The notes under the pieces were generated by a model that saw only the letters and a list, made by a program, of their open reading frames with translations, did not search any database and was not told the DNA's origin. Positions 35,048 to 43,730 of a DNA stretch of 64,000 nt are shown here, piece after piece. Origin of the DNA: Foetidibacter luteolus (lineage in GTDB: Bacteria > Bacteroidota > Bacteroidia > Chitinophagales > Chitinophagaceae); NCBI RefSeq assembly GCF_009650435.1, contig NZ_VVIP01000008.1:124001-188000 (forward strand). Reading direction: 5' to 3'. The translations under genes and the position numbers were made by a program. Numbering within the stretch: the stretch's first letter is position 1; every line of letters starts with the position of its first letter.

Positions 35048-35090
35048 TACAAATTTTGTAACTGCATTTAAAGTCTACTAATTTTGTAGA
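35048..35090 (+). promoter_or_regulatory. Promoter of TonB receptor 35109 with embedded operator O3
   Basis: TTTG (35055-35058), 20 bp, then TAATTTTG (35079-35086) fit the TTTG/TAnnTTTG promoter. The palindrome TCTAC-TAATTTT-GTAGA (35074-35090) contains the whole -7 box, so a bound protein would block transcription directly. A weaker TAC-N7-GTA copy (35048-35060) covers the -33 box. The start codon is 19 bp further on. Confidence 0.72.
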
Positions 35091-35108
35091 TTAAATTACC
35101 AGAACTAT

Positions 35109-37835
35109 ATGAATCAATTATTCCGAAAACTGCTTGTTATTACCCTGTTGTTATTTAGTGTTGGCCTTTACGCACAAACAAAAACCATTAGCGGAACCAT
35201 AACCGATGCTAATGGCAGCGCTGTTGATGGCGCTACCATAAAATCACTGCCTTCGGGCACCTCTACCATTAGCGGTAGCGGTGGAAAATTCTCATTAACG
35301 GTGCCCCAAGCGGATGCAAAATTGCAAATCACTGCCCTAAATTTCCAGGTTTACGAAAGCAACCTGTCAGAACGGTCTGCATTCAGCGTTGTGCTTGTTT
35401 CTTCCAGCGCCAGTTTGCAGGAGGTGGTGCTTGTAGGTACGCGTTCCTCCGGCAGAACACGGCTAAATACACCAGTGCCGGTGGATGTTTTTAATATTGG
35501 TGCGCTACAGTTAAATACCGCGCAAAACGATGTTAACCAGCTACTGCAATATGCTTCGCCATCCTTTAACAGTAACAGGCAATCATCCTCTGACGGTACA
35601 GAACATATTGACCCGGCGAGTATCCGGGGCCTAGGTCCAGACCAGGTGCTGGTGCTTATCAATGGCAAACGCAGGCATACCACTTCGCTGGTCAATAATC
35701 AGGGTACCATCGGTAACGGATCAGTCGGTACAGATCTTAATGCCATTCCGGCTTCGGCCATAGAACGTATCGAAGTACTGCGGGACGGCGCTGCCGCACA
35801 ATATGGCTCTGATGCCATTGCCGGCGTAATAAATGTTGTGCTTAAAAAAAATACAAATAAGTTATTCGCCTCTGTAACAGGGGGTGCAACTTCTGAGGGA
35901 GATGGCGGCTTGGGCCAGCTTAACCTCAACTACGGCACATCTCTTGGCCGCCACGGCGGCTACCTTAACGTTACCGCCGAAGCATTTAACCGTGGCAAAA
36001 CCAGCCGTTCGCAGAACCATAACCTCATTATTTTCGACCAGTCTTCGCTGGATAATTATTTTGCTTACGATTTTACCAGTGATCCCGCTGCATCCCGTAA
36101 GTATGATGATGACCAGTTGGCCCAAAAAGATTTGAAGAGGGATGATTTTAATTTCCAGGTGGGCAACGCCCACATAAAAAACATTGCTGCATTTATCAAT
36201 TTGTCATTGCCTTTCAAGAGCGGGAAAGGAGAATTTTATGCTTTTGGCGGCTACAATTACCGTCGGGGAGAAGGGTTTGGTTTCCGCAGGCTGCCCAGCG
36301 ACTATTCCGTTAATGTGTATAGTATTTTCCCTAACGGATTTCAACCCAATACAGGTTCTGATATTCATGACCGTTCTCTCGTTGCCGGTATTAAATTCAG
36401 GGCAGGCGAATGGAATGGCGATTTCAGCAATACCATCGGAAATAACCGGTTTGATTTTTCGGTAAACAATACTGTTAATGCGTCGCTGGAAAGTGCTTCT
36501 CCTACAAGCTTTAAGGCAGGTGGGCATGAATTTTTGCAAAACACCACCAACCTGGATTTCAGTAGGTTATTTAAAGGCATCGGCTCGGGACTCAGCCTTG
36601 CGTTTGGCGCCGAGTTCAGGGTAGATGATTACCGCATCCGTTCCGGCGAAGAAGCCTCATGGAAAAACTATGCGTTGGTTACCAATCCTGATGGAACTGT
36701 TTCAAATCCATCAGGCCTGGCAGGTGGTTCACAATCTTTTCCTGGTTTTTCGCCTGATAACGCGGTACACAAAAGCCGTAACAATTTTAGTCTTTATGCC
36801 GATGCGGAACTGGATGTAACAGCCAAATGGCTTATCGGCGGCGCCACCCGTTTTGAACGCTATAGCGATTTTGGCTCAACCCTAAATGGTAAACTTACAA
36901 CGCGTTATAAGGTAACCAATGGTTTTGCCGTTCGCGGCGCCATCAGCACCGGCTTTAGGGCGCCCTCCCTGCACCAGCAATCTTTCAGTTATATCAGTAC
37001 CAACATTTTACCCGATAACAGGCTGGGGCAGGCCGGTTTTTTCCCCAGTAACAGTGCGCTTGCTAAAGCATTGGGTATCCCTCAGCTAAAGCAGGAAACG
37101 TCGCTGAATTATAGCTTGGGTATTACTGCAACACCCGTTAAAAATCTAACCATTTCCGTGGATGGCTATCTCATTAATATCAAAGACAGGATTGTTCTTA
37201 CCGGTAGTTTTGGGTACGATCCATTCGGCGATCCCGTACAGGAAATACAGGATATACTTAACCCGCTTGGGGCAAGCTCTGCCAGGTTTTTCAGTAACGC
37301 GGTGGATACACGTACCATCGGGTTAGACCTTGTTGCCGATTACAGCATCAGATCGGGCAACCACAGTTTCAATGTGTCACTCGGCATTAACATCAATAAG
37401 AATTCCATTACTGCATCCCATGTGCCGGGCCAGCTTAAAGGGCAGGAACAAATTTTCTTTTCGCCGGCCGATAGTTCCCTGATTGTAGAAGGTACCCCCC
37501 GCAGTAAGGCCAACCTTTCTCTAACGTATGGGTTTAAAAAATTCAGCGTTACCCTGCGTAACGTATATTTTGGCCAGGTTACCCGCAACGGATTTCCTTT
37601 TGGCGATATACAAAAACACAAGGGAAAGATTGTTACCGACCTTTCTTTGGGTTACAAAATTTTAAACAACGTAACACTTACCGTTGGCGCCAACAACTTG
37701 TTCAATGTATTTCCCGATGAGCAGATTTACGCCAACAGCTATTTCGGCGTCTTTAAATATGCGCCTGTGCAAATGGGTATGGATGGGGCTTTTTATTTTG
37801 GCCGGCTAACCTTTAACCTGCCAACTGCAAAGTAG
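35109..37835 (+). CDS. TonB-dependent outer-membrane receptor
   Basis: A 908-residue receptor. The signal peptide (LLVITLLLFSVGLYAQ, cleavage near residue 22) is followed by a CarboxypepD_reg domain (about 24-105, GTITDANGSAVDGATIKSLP). The plug domain comes next (about 115-240), with SIRGLGPDQVLVLINGKRRH and IERIEVLRDGAAAQYGSDAI, and then a large barrel ending in FYFGRLTFNLP. There is no SusD partner. The ligand cannot be deduced from the barrel. The operator overlapping its promoter and its sulfur-related neighbours suggest uptake of a sulfur source (inference). A strong terminator follows at 37859. Confidence 0.93.
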   Translation: MNQLFRKLLVITLLLFSVGLYAQTKTISGTITDANGSAVDGATIKSLPSGTSTISGSGGKFSLTVPQADAKLQITALNFQVYESNLSERSAFSVVLVSSSASLQEVVLVGTRSSGRTRLNTPVPVDVFNIGALQLNTAQNDVNQLLQYASPSFNSNRQSSSDGTEHIDPASIRGLGPDQVLVLINGKRRHTTSLVNNQGTIGNGSVGTDLNAIPASAIERIEVLRDGAAAQYGSDAIAGVINVVLKKNTNKLFASVTGGATSEGDGGLGQLNLNYGTSLGRHGGYLNVTAEAFNRGKTSRSQNHNLIIFDQSSLDNYFAYDFTSDPAASRKYDDDQLAQKDLKRDDFNFQVGNAHIKNIAAFINLSLPFKSGKGEFYAFGGYNYRRGEGFGFRRLPSDYSVNVYSIFPNGFQPNTGSDIHDRSLVAGIKFRAGEWNGDFSNTIGNNRFDFSVNNTVNASLESASPTSFKAGGHEFLQNTTNLDFSRLFKGIGSGLSLAFGAEFRVDDYRIRSGEEASWKNYALVTNPDGTVSNPSGLAGGSQSFPGFSPDNAVHKSRNNFSLYADAELDVTAKWLIGGATRFERYSDFGSTLNGKLTTRYKVTNGFAVRGAISTGFRAPSLHQQSFSYISTNILPDNRLGQAGFFPSNSALAKALGIPQLKQETSLNYSLGITATPVKNLTISVDGYLINIKDRIVLTGSFGYDPFGDPVQEIQDILNPLGASSARFFSNAVDTRTIGLDLVADYSIRSGNHSFNVSLGININKNSITASHVPGQLKGQEQIFFSPADSSLIVEGTPRSKANLSLTYGFKKFSVTLRNVYFGQVTRNGFPFGDIQKHKGKIVTDLSLGYKILNNVTLTVGANNLFNVFPDEQIYANSYFGVFKYAPVQMGMDGAFYFGRLTFNLPTAK

Positions 37836-37858
37836 CTGCAGGGTTATCACAAAATTTC

Positions 37859-37890
37859 AAAAATGCCCGGTGTAAAAGCCGGGCATTTTT
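37859..37890 (+). terminator. Rho-independent terminator after TonB receptor 35109
   Basis: AAAAATGCCCGG and CCGGGCATTTTT form a 12-bp stem with an 8-nt loop, 24 bp after the stop codon. Confidence 0.88.
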
Positions 37891-38029
37891 ACGCCCGGTA
37901 TAAACCGGTTAACGTATTAAACGTGAGTTTGGGATCTTTTATATTAATATTCAGCTATATACAAATAAAAATCAGGCAGAATCATTCATTTTAACTGCAT
38001 CATAAAGTTTAGTGTGCCTTGTAGAAGAA

Positions 38030-38155
38030 TATTCTACTGCTGAAATCACAGTAGTACAAAAGTTTAATCAGGGCGAAGGGAAGAAACGTGCTGTACATCG
38101 TTTCTTCCTTGACTTTTTTTGTTACTTTTTTGTGTCAAGACAAAAAAGTAAATAA
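38030..38155 (+). repeat. Dispersed repeat family R3, copy 2
   Basis: About 126 bp homologous to 1409-1560, including GAAACGTGCTGTACATCGTT and CTTGACTTTTTTTGTTAC. It ends in the simple hairpin TTACTTTTTTG-TGTCAAGA-CAAAAAAGTAA, without the extra insert seen in copy 1. It lies in the 744-bp spacer 37836-38579, which also holds R5 and the MITE at 38313 but no gene. Confidence 0.78.
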
Positions 38156-38207
38156 GGGTTTTGAATACAGGCATGTGCGACACCCAAAACTCACGTTATT
38201 AAAGCAT

Positions 38208-38460
38208 TTGGGGCTTTCAGCTTCACATCCATCGCCATACTGCAGTTCCGGCTATCCGCTGCAAACCCTGCGCCCGAACCTTCAGCGGGGTTTCCGCTTC
38301 TATCCGGCAGCCCAATGCCATTAAGTTAAGCTCTGAATGTCAGGTTGAGCTTGTCGAAACCGGGTTATGCAAGTTTCTTTTTCACGAATCCGCCTTCGAC
38401 AAGCTCAGGCTGACAACCTTAACTTAATGACATTGTCCGGCAGCCAGTCAGCAGCATTAA
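38208..38460 (+). repeat. Dispersed repeat family R5, copy interrupted by an inserted element
   Basis: GGGGCTTTC, AGTTCCGGCT, then AGCGGGGTTTCCGCTTC and ATCCGGCAGCC run up to 38312 and resume at 38436 with TCCGGCAGCCAGTCAG. Compared with the intact copy at 28695-28840, the intervening 123 bp are an insertion and TCCGGCAGCC has been duplicated. Confidence 0.8.
38313..38435. mobile_element. MITE family R6, 123-bp copy with 10-bp target duplication
   Basis: The terminal inverted repeats are CAATGCCATTAAGTTAAG (38313-38330) and CTTAACTTAATGACATTG (38418-38435), 17 of 18 bases matching. TCCGGCAGCC flanks both sides (38303-38312 and 38436-38445). Inside is a second inverted pair, TTGAGCTTGTCGAA and TTCGACAAGCTCAG. 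It has no coding capacity, so it would need a transposase from elsewhere. Confidence 0.88.
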
Positions 38461-38579
38461 TTCTTTTCAGCTTGCCCGCAGTATAAACCAGGCACCGGTG
38501 CTTGCCGGTGGTGTTTTGCAACTGCAGCCTATCACAAATGCGGCCTGCTGTTACACCGGTAGCGCATGCTTAACGTTTT

Positions 38580-39401
38580 TTAAGCATCGTTTGTAGTACG
38601 CTCAACTTCAATTCTTAATTGGTGTGTATTAAAAACCCGTGAGTAAGGTTCTACGCTTTTGGTAAGAAAAACACTGCCGCCAATAATACTGTTGCGGCCA
38701 ATAACCGTTTTGCCGCCCAGTATAGTAGTGCGTGCATAAATAATCACATTGTCTTCAACTGTTGGGTGCCGCTTTACCTCGGCCAGTTCTTTGGAAACCT
38801 GTAATGCCCCCAATGTAACTCCCTGGTATATGGATACATTGTTTCCAATTATGGCGGTGGCGCCTATAACAATGCCGGTGCTGTGGTCTATCATAAAGGG
38901 TACGCCTATTTTGGCCCCGGGATGGATATCTGTGCCGGTATTGCGGTGTGCGAATTCGCTTAAAATCCTCGGCAAAACAGGAACATGCAGTTTTACAAGT
39001 TCATGTGCTATCCGGTACACGGTTATTGCATAAAAACCGGGATAGGAAACAATCACTTCGTAAATGCTGGAAGCTGCCGGGTCAAACTCATATATTTTTA
39101 CCGCATCAAGCCGCAGGTTGTTGTAGATAGATTCAAGTTTGTTGTAAAACGCATTCACCACAGCGTCAATATCCAGTTCATTGGTATTAACATAGCTCAA
39201 TAGCAAATTCTCCAGGTCAATTTGGTTCTTTTTAAGAATGCCGTGATAAGAGGATTGCTTGGGCAGGTGGTTGCTGGGAAAAAGAAATTGTACAAGGTCC
39301 GTGAGCCATGCAATCGCGTCATGTGTGGATGGGGTAGCTTCCCACTCCGCGTTGTGTGTCTTGCGCAGCAAATCAATCAGGCTGTTATTATTTTTTTGCA
39401 T
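38580..39401 (-). CDS. cysE: Serine O-acetyltransferase
   Basis: Transfers acetyl from acetyl-CoA to L-serine, giving O-acetylserine, the acceptor for sulfide in cysteine synthesis. The 273-residue protein has an N-terminal helical domain (to about 150) and a left-handed parallel beta-helix of hexapeptide repeats. The catalytic pair Asp158 (TDIHPG) and His173 (MIDHSTG) is present, as is the NNVSIYQGVTLGALQ loop. The C-terminus is ERTTNDA and lacks the terminal isoleucine that lets classical CysE dock into cysteine synthase, so complex formation is doubtful. It is on the same strand as the DUF2490 and TonB receptor genes. Confidence 0.92.
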   Translation of the reverse strand: MQKNNNSLIDLLRKTHNAEWEATPSTHDAIAWLTDLVQFLFPSNHLPKQSSYHGILKKNQIDLENLLLSYVNTNELDIDAVVNAFYNKLESIYNNLRLDAVKIYEFDPAASSIYEVIVSYPGFYAITVYRIAHELVKLHVPVLPRILSEFAHRNTGTDIHPGAKIGVPFMIDHSTGIVIGATAIIGNNVSIYQGVTLGALQVSKELAEVKRHPTVEDNVIIYARTTILGGKTVIGRNSIIGGSVFLTKSVEPYSRVFNTHQLRIEVERTTNDA

Positions 39402-39498
39402 CTTGTTACAGGTTACATTTTACTATTCATCAGCAATAAACTAACGATCCAAAATCATTGCGGGCAGTATTGTTTTGTTTAGGCGATAATATTTTTCA

Positions 39499-39605
39499 GG
39501 GGGTGTCCCCAAGCTATCGCAAGGGGCCGGGCTTTCCGCTATTACTCCGGCACAGGGCTCCGCTGCCAGGGCCCTCACCGGGGTAACCGCTGCAATCCCT
39601 CACCC
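39499..39605 (+). repeat. Dispersed repeat family R2, copy 2
   Basis: GGGGGTGTCCCCAAGCTATC through CAATCCCTCACCC, about 107 bp. It fills most of the 297-bp gap between cysE and the DUF2490 gene. Confidence 0.85.
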
Positions 39606-39698
39606 AAGGTGTAACCTGTTGCTGCTGTTGCAGGCAGGTTCATCAATAATCACTCTTGCGTAATACCCCGGGTTGCGTTTATTGTGCCGCTGCATTTG

Positions 39699-40508
39699 CT
39701 AACTGTGCTTAAACTGGCTGAACAAATTATCAAAAGCAACCACCACCCACAGCACATGCGCATTATCGAAATCTTTGCCGTTTATTCTTTGCTGCCGTAT
39801 ATTAAGATAGCTTACCGTAGTTTTTATATTCTTTATCACCTCGTAGGATACCCCGGCGTAAATCCTGTTCTGGTCAAATATGTTTGCATTAGCCTTTACC
39901 GCTTTGCCAAACTGTATAAACACTTCGTCCCCCAGTATAAACGATACTGGTTTTGTTTTGGATAAAAGGTTTAGTACAGGCTTTTCCAATTTCGCCTGGT
40001 ACCGTATGCGCCAGTTGGGCTGGTAAATGCCTTTGTTGCTAAGGTCCCGGGTACGGTATTCCACGGAGTACCTGTTCGAGTAATTTAGCCATTTGAATTT
40101 TTGCTCCTGTTCAAGCCTTACCGTCCAGCGGAATTCTTTAACGCCGGGTAAATCAGCATCCTGCGGCGAGGTAAAGAAAATGTTGGAATCAAAATAACCC
40201 AAAGGCGATACCGACAGCTTAAGGCTTTTGGAAAAGCTATAGTTTAGCCATGTCCAGGCGCTAAAAAAATGCGGCCCGCCAAATGGACTTTTTTCGCCCG
40301 GTATGTTTTGTGTACGTTTTTGCAGGTATACTTCCCATTTTAGCTTGTCTGTAATCCTGTCTGCCAATACGGCCCGTCCCCAAAAAACACGGTGGTTATA
40401 AGTTGTCTGGGCATTACCATGCAGGGTTACACAAAACAGCATAACTGCAATTAAACATTTAAGACATCGTGGTTGCTTAAGCTTTAGCTTGCTAAAAAGA
40501 AACATCAT
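39699..40508 (-). CDS. DUF2490 family outer-membrane-like protein
   Basis: A 269-residue exported protein of the DUF2490 family. The signal peptide (CLIAVMLFCVTLHGNAQ) ends near residue 34. The rest consists of amphipathic beta strands with WxxxxY patterns (FFSAWTWLNYSFSKSLKLSV; NRYSVEYRTRDLSNKGIYQP) and ends in VVAFDNLFSQF. It probably forms a small barrel; no function is known. It begins 79 bp after the stop of TonB receptor 40588-43140 on the same strand, which suggests co-transcription. Confidence 0.8.
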   Translation of the reverse strand: MMFLFSKLKLKQPRCLKCLIAVMLFCVTLHGNAQTTYNHRVFWGRAVLADRITDKLKWEVYLQKRTQNIPGEKSPFGGPHFFSAWTWLNYSFSKSLKLSVSPLGYFDSNIFFTSPQDADLPGVKEFRWTVRLEQEQKFKWLNYSNRYSVEYRTRDLSNKGIYQPNWRIRYQAKLEKPVLNLLSKTKPVSFILGDEVFIQFGKAVKANANIFDQNRIYAGVSYEVIKNIKTTVSYLNIRQQRINGKDFDNAHVLWVVVAFDNLFSQFKHS

Positions 40509-40587
40509 CCAATCTGCTTATGAAGGCGATAGCCCCGGGTTAATTAAACCAAGGGCCATCAGCTTATTTATAGTAAAAAAGTATCAG

Positions 40588-43140
40588 TTATTTCACTGAG
40601 TAACGTAAAGTAATGCCATAGGTTCGCGGGTCGCCCAATACACCGGCGTAATGACCTGCATTGCCTGCGGCCGGTAAAAGTTGTTCAAAGTAATCTTTAT
40701 CCAAAACGTTCCGGGCCCATACAAACAAAGACAATCCTGCCGCAGCCTTAAATCCAAGCCTGGGGTTAAGCAAAAAGTATCCATCAATATTCAGGAATTT
40801 AGAAGGCGATGCGCTGGATGAGAACGAAGAACGGAAGTAACTATCCAGGGCAAAAAAGAAGTTGGCGTTCTCATCAAACACTTTTGCACGTGCAAATACT
40901 ACTTCACCGCCAAAAGAGCCTGCCCATTTGGAAATGCCCGGCAGTTTGCCTTTGGCAACATCTTTAAATGAGGTAGGTGCGCCTGTTTCTTCCAGTGGTA
41001 CCGGCGCATTAGGGAAAGAAATGTATTTACCATCTGTATAGGCCAGCGCGCCATAAAGTGAAAGGTTTTTGCTGGTTCTTATGCTGGCATCCAGTTCCAC
41101 GCCTATTACGCGAACTTTATCCGCATTGGCCAGGTAACCGCGGTTAACACCCACCTCAGCGGTTTGTACCTGGGTTTGATAATCCTTTATGTCAGTATGG
41201 TGAAATACTAGGTTTAAGGTGGCATTTTTAACAGGGGTGGTTTTGATGCCCGCTTCAAAATGCGTAACATATTCCGGTTTAATACGGGCAAGGTCAAGCA
41301 ACACTTGTCCATTGGCCGTAGGCAGGCCGCCCAGGTTTACACCTACAGGTTTGTAACTGGTTGAAAAAGTGGCGAAAGTATTAATGCCTTTGGCGGCTTT
41401 AAAGGCCACCGTTAACTGGCCTGAGAAATTGCTTTCATTAACATCTATGTTAAAAGCCTGGTTGGTATAAACCGCGTTTTTTAGCGCAATCAATGCAGGG
41501 TCTGTTGTTTGCAGCCCGCCGTAAGTTTTGCGGTCGTAATCCACTTCTTTTTTATCGTAATTGTACCTTACGCCAGGTAATACATGCAGCCTGTCGGTAA
41601 TGGCCCAGTCAAGCTGCCCAAATACAGCTCCGCCAAAAGTTTTTAAGCGGGATTTGGTTTTAATGCCAAATCCTTCAAACAATCCCGGCGTCTTCCATAA
41701 TTCGCTGGTGGAGCTTTGCGAAAAACGCCATTGTGCATCACCTGATTCTTCAATATGTTCAGGGTCGGTTTTTAAGTCCTGGCTAATGGCAAAAACGCCA
41801 ATTACACCGCTAAGGCGTGACGACAAATCGCCTGCATACCGCACTTCCTGTGTTAGCTGCTTGTGTTTGGAAGTAGCTTGAGAAAGGCTTAATACAGAAA
41901 GGCCGGTAAAATCGCGGTCGTTGCTGGGGTCCCAGTTCCAGTAGCGCCAGGCGGTAGTAGAGGTAAGTGTGCCCCCGCCAATTTTGGCATCAACATTTAG
42001 CGATATACCGCCCAGGTCGTTGCCAGAACGCCAGGGGGTGTTGTGATCAACCAGCCTGTCGAATGGGTTTTGGCTGGGCAGCTTGTAATTAAGGTCTGCA
42101 ATAATCTGGTTAAACTGCCTGTAAGCGGCACGCTGGGTGGTAACCACGCCAGCCACAACCTGCGCATAGCCTTCGGGCCGCTGGCGGGATGCATCCCCAG
42201 TAAGCGTAATCTTAACCTTATCGCTGGGGGTGTAAAGCAGTTGGCCGCGGAAGCCCAGGTTATTCAGGTCGTTAATGCGTTTTTGCTGTACCACGTGGTA
42301 CAGTACGCCATCTCTTTGCGTACCTGAAAAAGAAAGCCTGCCTGCCAGTTTTTTGCCCAGCGGGCCGGTAACTGCGGCTTTAGCCTGTATATATCCCAGG
42401 TTGCCGTAGCTTAACTCAAAAGTAGCGCCGGGTTTAAAGCTGGGTGCGCTGGTGGTTATGTTGAAGGCGCCGGCGGTAGTGTTTTTGCCAAACAGTGTCC
42501 CCTGTGGGCCACGCAGCACTTCAATGCGTTCAACGTCAATAAAGTCAAGTGTGGTTGCGGCAGGGCGGGCATAATACACACCGTCCACATAAAAGCCTAC
42601 GCCGGGGTCTATACCATCGTTAGTAAGGCCGAAAGTTGACCCCAGGCCCCTGATGTTCAGCGTTGTATTGCGGGGATTGGAGGAATAGAGCTGTACAGTT
42701 GGTACCAGCTCTTTAAGGCGGTTTACATTAAAAGCGCCTGCATCCGCAACTTGTGAGCCGCCAACAACCGAAATAGGGATAGGTACATCCTGCGCTGTTT
42801 CCTGGCGTCGGCGGGATGTAATTACCAGCTCCAGCAACTGGTCTTCCGCCGTAAGCTTTACAACAAGCGGGGCATTGGCTGCCTGCGTTATTGCCAGTTC
42901 GTACGGTATAAAGCCTACGGAGCTTATCCTTAATGTAAAGGGAGGTTTTTTGCGGGCGGTGATGCTGAAGTTACCGTTAGCATCCGCTATGGCGAATGCG
43001 CCCGTACCCTTAATGTTTACTGATGCGCCGGGCAGGGGCTTACCAAGGCTATCCTGTACAGAACCGGAAATCACATCCTGTGAAAACGAGGAAGAGGCCC
43101 ACAAAAGAAAAGAAGCAATGAAGAGTAACGATTTTGTCAT
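40588..43140 (-). CDS. TonB-dependent outer-membrane receptor
   Basis: An 850-residue receptor. The signal peptide MTKSLLFIASFLLWASSSFS precedes a CarboxypepD_reg domain (about 22-105, GKPLPGASVNIKGTGAFAIA). The plug (about 112-228) contains NIRGLGSTFGLTNDGIDPGV and IEVLRGPQGTLFGKNTTAGA, followed by the barrel, which ends in GITLRYSVK. The plug type resembles ferric-siderophore/vitamin-like TonB receptors, yet no siderophore genes are nearby. Two palindromes of the O1-O3 type flank its promoter, and cysE and DUF2490 follow on the same strand, so a sulfur ligand is my preferred guess. Confidence 0.93.
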   Translation of the reverse strand: MTKSLLFIASFLLWASSSFSQDVISGSVQDSLGKPLPGASVNIKGTGAFAIADANGNFSITARKKPPFTLRISSVGFIPYELAITQAANAPLVVKLTAEDQLLELVITSRRRQETAQDVPIPISVVGGSQVADAGAFNVNRLKELVPTVQLYSSNPRNTTLNIRGLGSTFGLTNDGIDPGVGFYVDGVYYARPAATTLDFIDVERIEVLRGPQGTLFGKNTTAGAFNITTSAPSFKPGATFELSYGNLGYIQAKAAVTGPLGKKLAGRLSFSGTQRDGVLYHVVQQKRINDLNNLGFRGQLLYTPSDKVKITLTGDASRQRPEGYAQVVAGVVTTQRAAYRQFNQIIADLNYKLPSQNPFDRLVDHNTPWRSGNDLGGISLNVDAKIGGGTLTSTTAWRYWNWDPSNDRDFTGLSVLSLSQATSKHKQLTQEVRYAGDLSSRLSGVIGVFAISQDLKTDPEHIEESGDAQWRFSQSSTSELWKTPGLFEGFGIKTKSRLKTFGGAVFGQLDWAITDRLHVLPGVRYNYDKKEVDYDRKTYGGLQTTDPALIALKNAVYTNQAFNIDVNESNFSGQLTVAFKAAKGINTFATFSTSYKPVGVNLGGLPTANGQVLLDLARIKPEYVTHFEAGIKTTPVKNATLNLVFHHTDIKDYQTQVQTAEVGVNRGYLANADKVRVIGVELDASIRTSKNLSLYGALAYTDGKYISFPNAPVPLEETGAPTSFKDVAKGKLPGISKWAGSFGGEVVFARAKVFDENANFFFALDSYFRSSFSSSASPSKFLNIDGYFLLNPRLGFKAAAGLSLFVWARNVLDKDYFEQLLPAAGNAGHYAGVLGDPRTYGITLRYSVK

Positions 43141-43197
43141 GTCTGTCAGTTTTGATGTCTGATACGGCTGTTAAATTAGCCCGGATAATCACTAAAT

Positions 43198-43256
43198 CCT
43201 ATAAATCCGATAGGCAAATATAGGTAGGTCAGCTATTAATCTATTAAATTAGTAGG
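43198..43256 (-). promoter_or_regulatory. Promoter of TonB receptor 43140 bracketed by operators O4 and O5
   Basis: On the minus strand TATATTTG (43215-43222) fits the -7 box. CCTAT-N7-ATAGG (43198-43214) lies just downstream, over the expected start site. TCTAT-N7-GTAGG (43240-43256) lies at about -35, where no TTTG box is seen. Both palindromes have the 5-7-5 spacing of O1-O3, with T/A in place of C/G at the inner arm positions. Confidence 0.65.
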
Positions 43257-43456
43257 GAATAAATTTTAGAATTTCTATTGTGTTATAGTAAGGCGTTGAA
43301 AATGAAATGATTGCCAGCATTAATAAATTATGCGATGAATAAAATATCGTTGGGGAAGTAGTATTTTTTGACGGGTTACCTGTTATTTCAACGCAGCCTG
43401 TTGCATAACGGCACCTTTATAAGTAAACGCCTGAAGAAACAGCAGGTGGCACTATC

Positions 43457-43636
43457 GGGTGAGGGATTGAAGCGGCTACCCCGCTGAAGCAACCCCCTCC
43501 AACTCCCCCTAAAGGTGGTTAGCGCTTCTTTGCGGCGGAGTAATAGCACAAGCGGGGAAAAGCAACTGAATGTTGCTTTGACGAAGGTTGCGAACGCAGT
43601 TCTGCCCGACCCCTTGCGATAGCTTTGGGGCACCCT
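43457..43636 (-). repeat. Dispersed repeat family R2, expanded copy
   Basis: On the plus strand it starts GGGTGAGGGATTGAAGCGGC and ends GCGATAGCTTTGGGGCACCC, the reverse complement of the R2 consensus. It is about 70 bp longer than the other copies because extra sequence (for example AACCCCCTCCAACTCCCCCT) sits in the middle. The rest of the spacer 43257-43730 is empty. Confidence 0.78.
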
Positions 43637-43730
43637 AACTACCTCCTAATGTAAAATACTTAGGCTGGCGAATGTGTGGCCGGGCTAAGCTTTATGCCGG
43701 TTAGCCGAAAATGTTAATTAAATTAAACCT

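Noticed and set aside
17285..43140. SusC/SusD-type polysaccharide utilisation loci
   Set aside because: None of the three TonB receptors has a SusD-like neighbour or a set of glycoside hydrolases.
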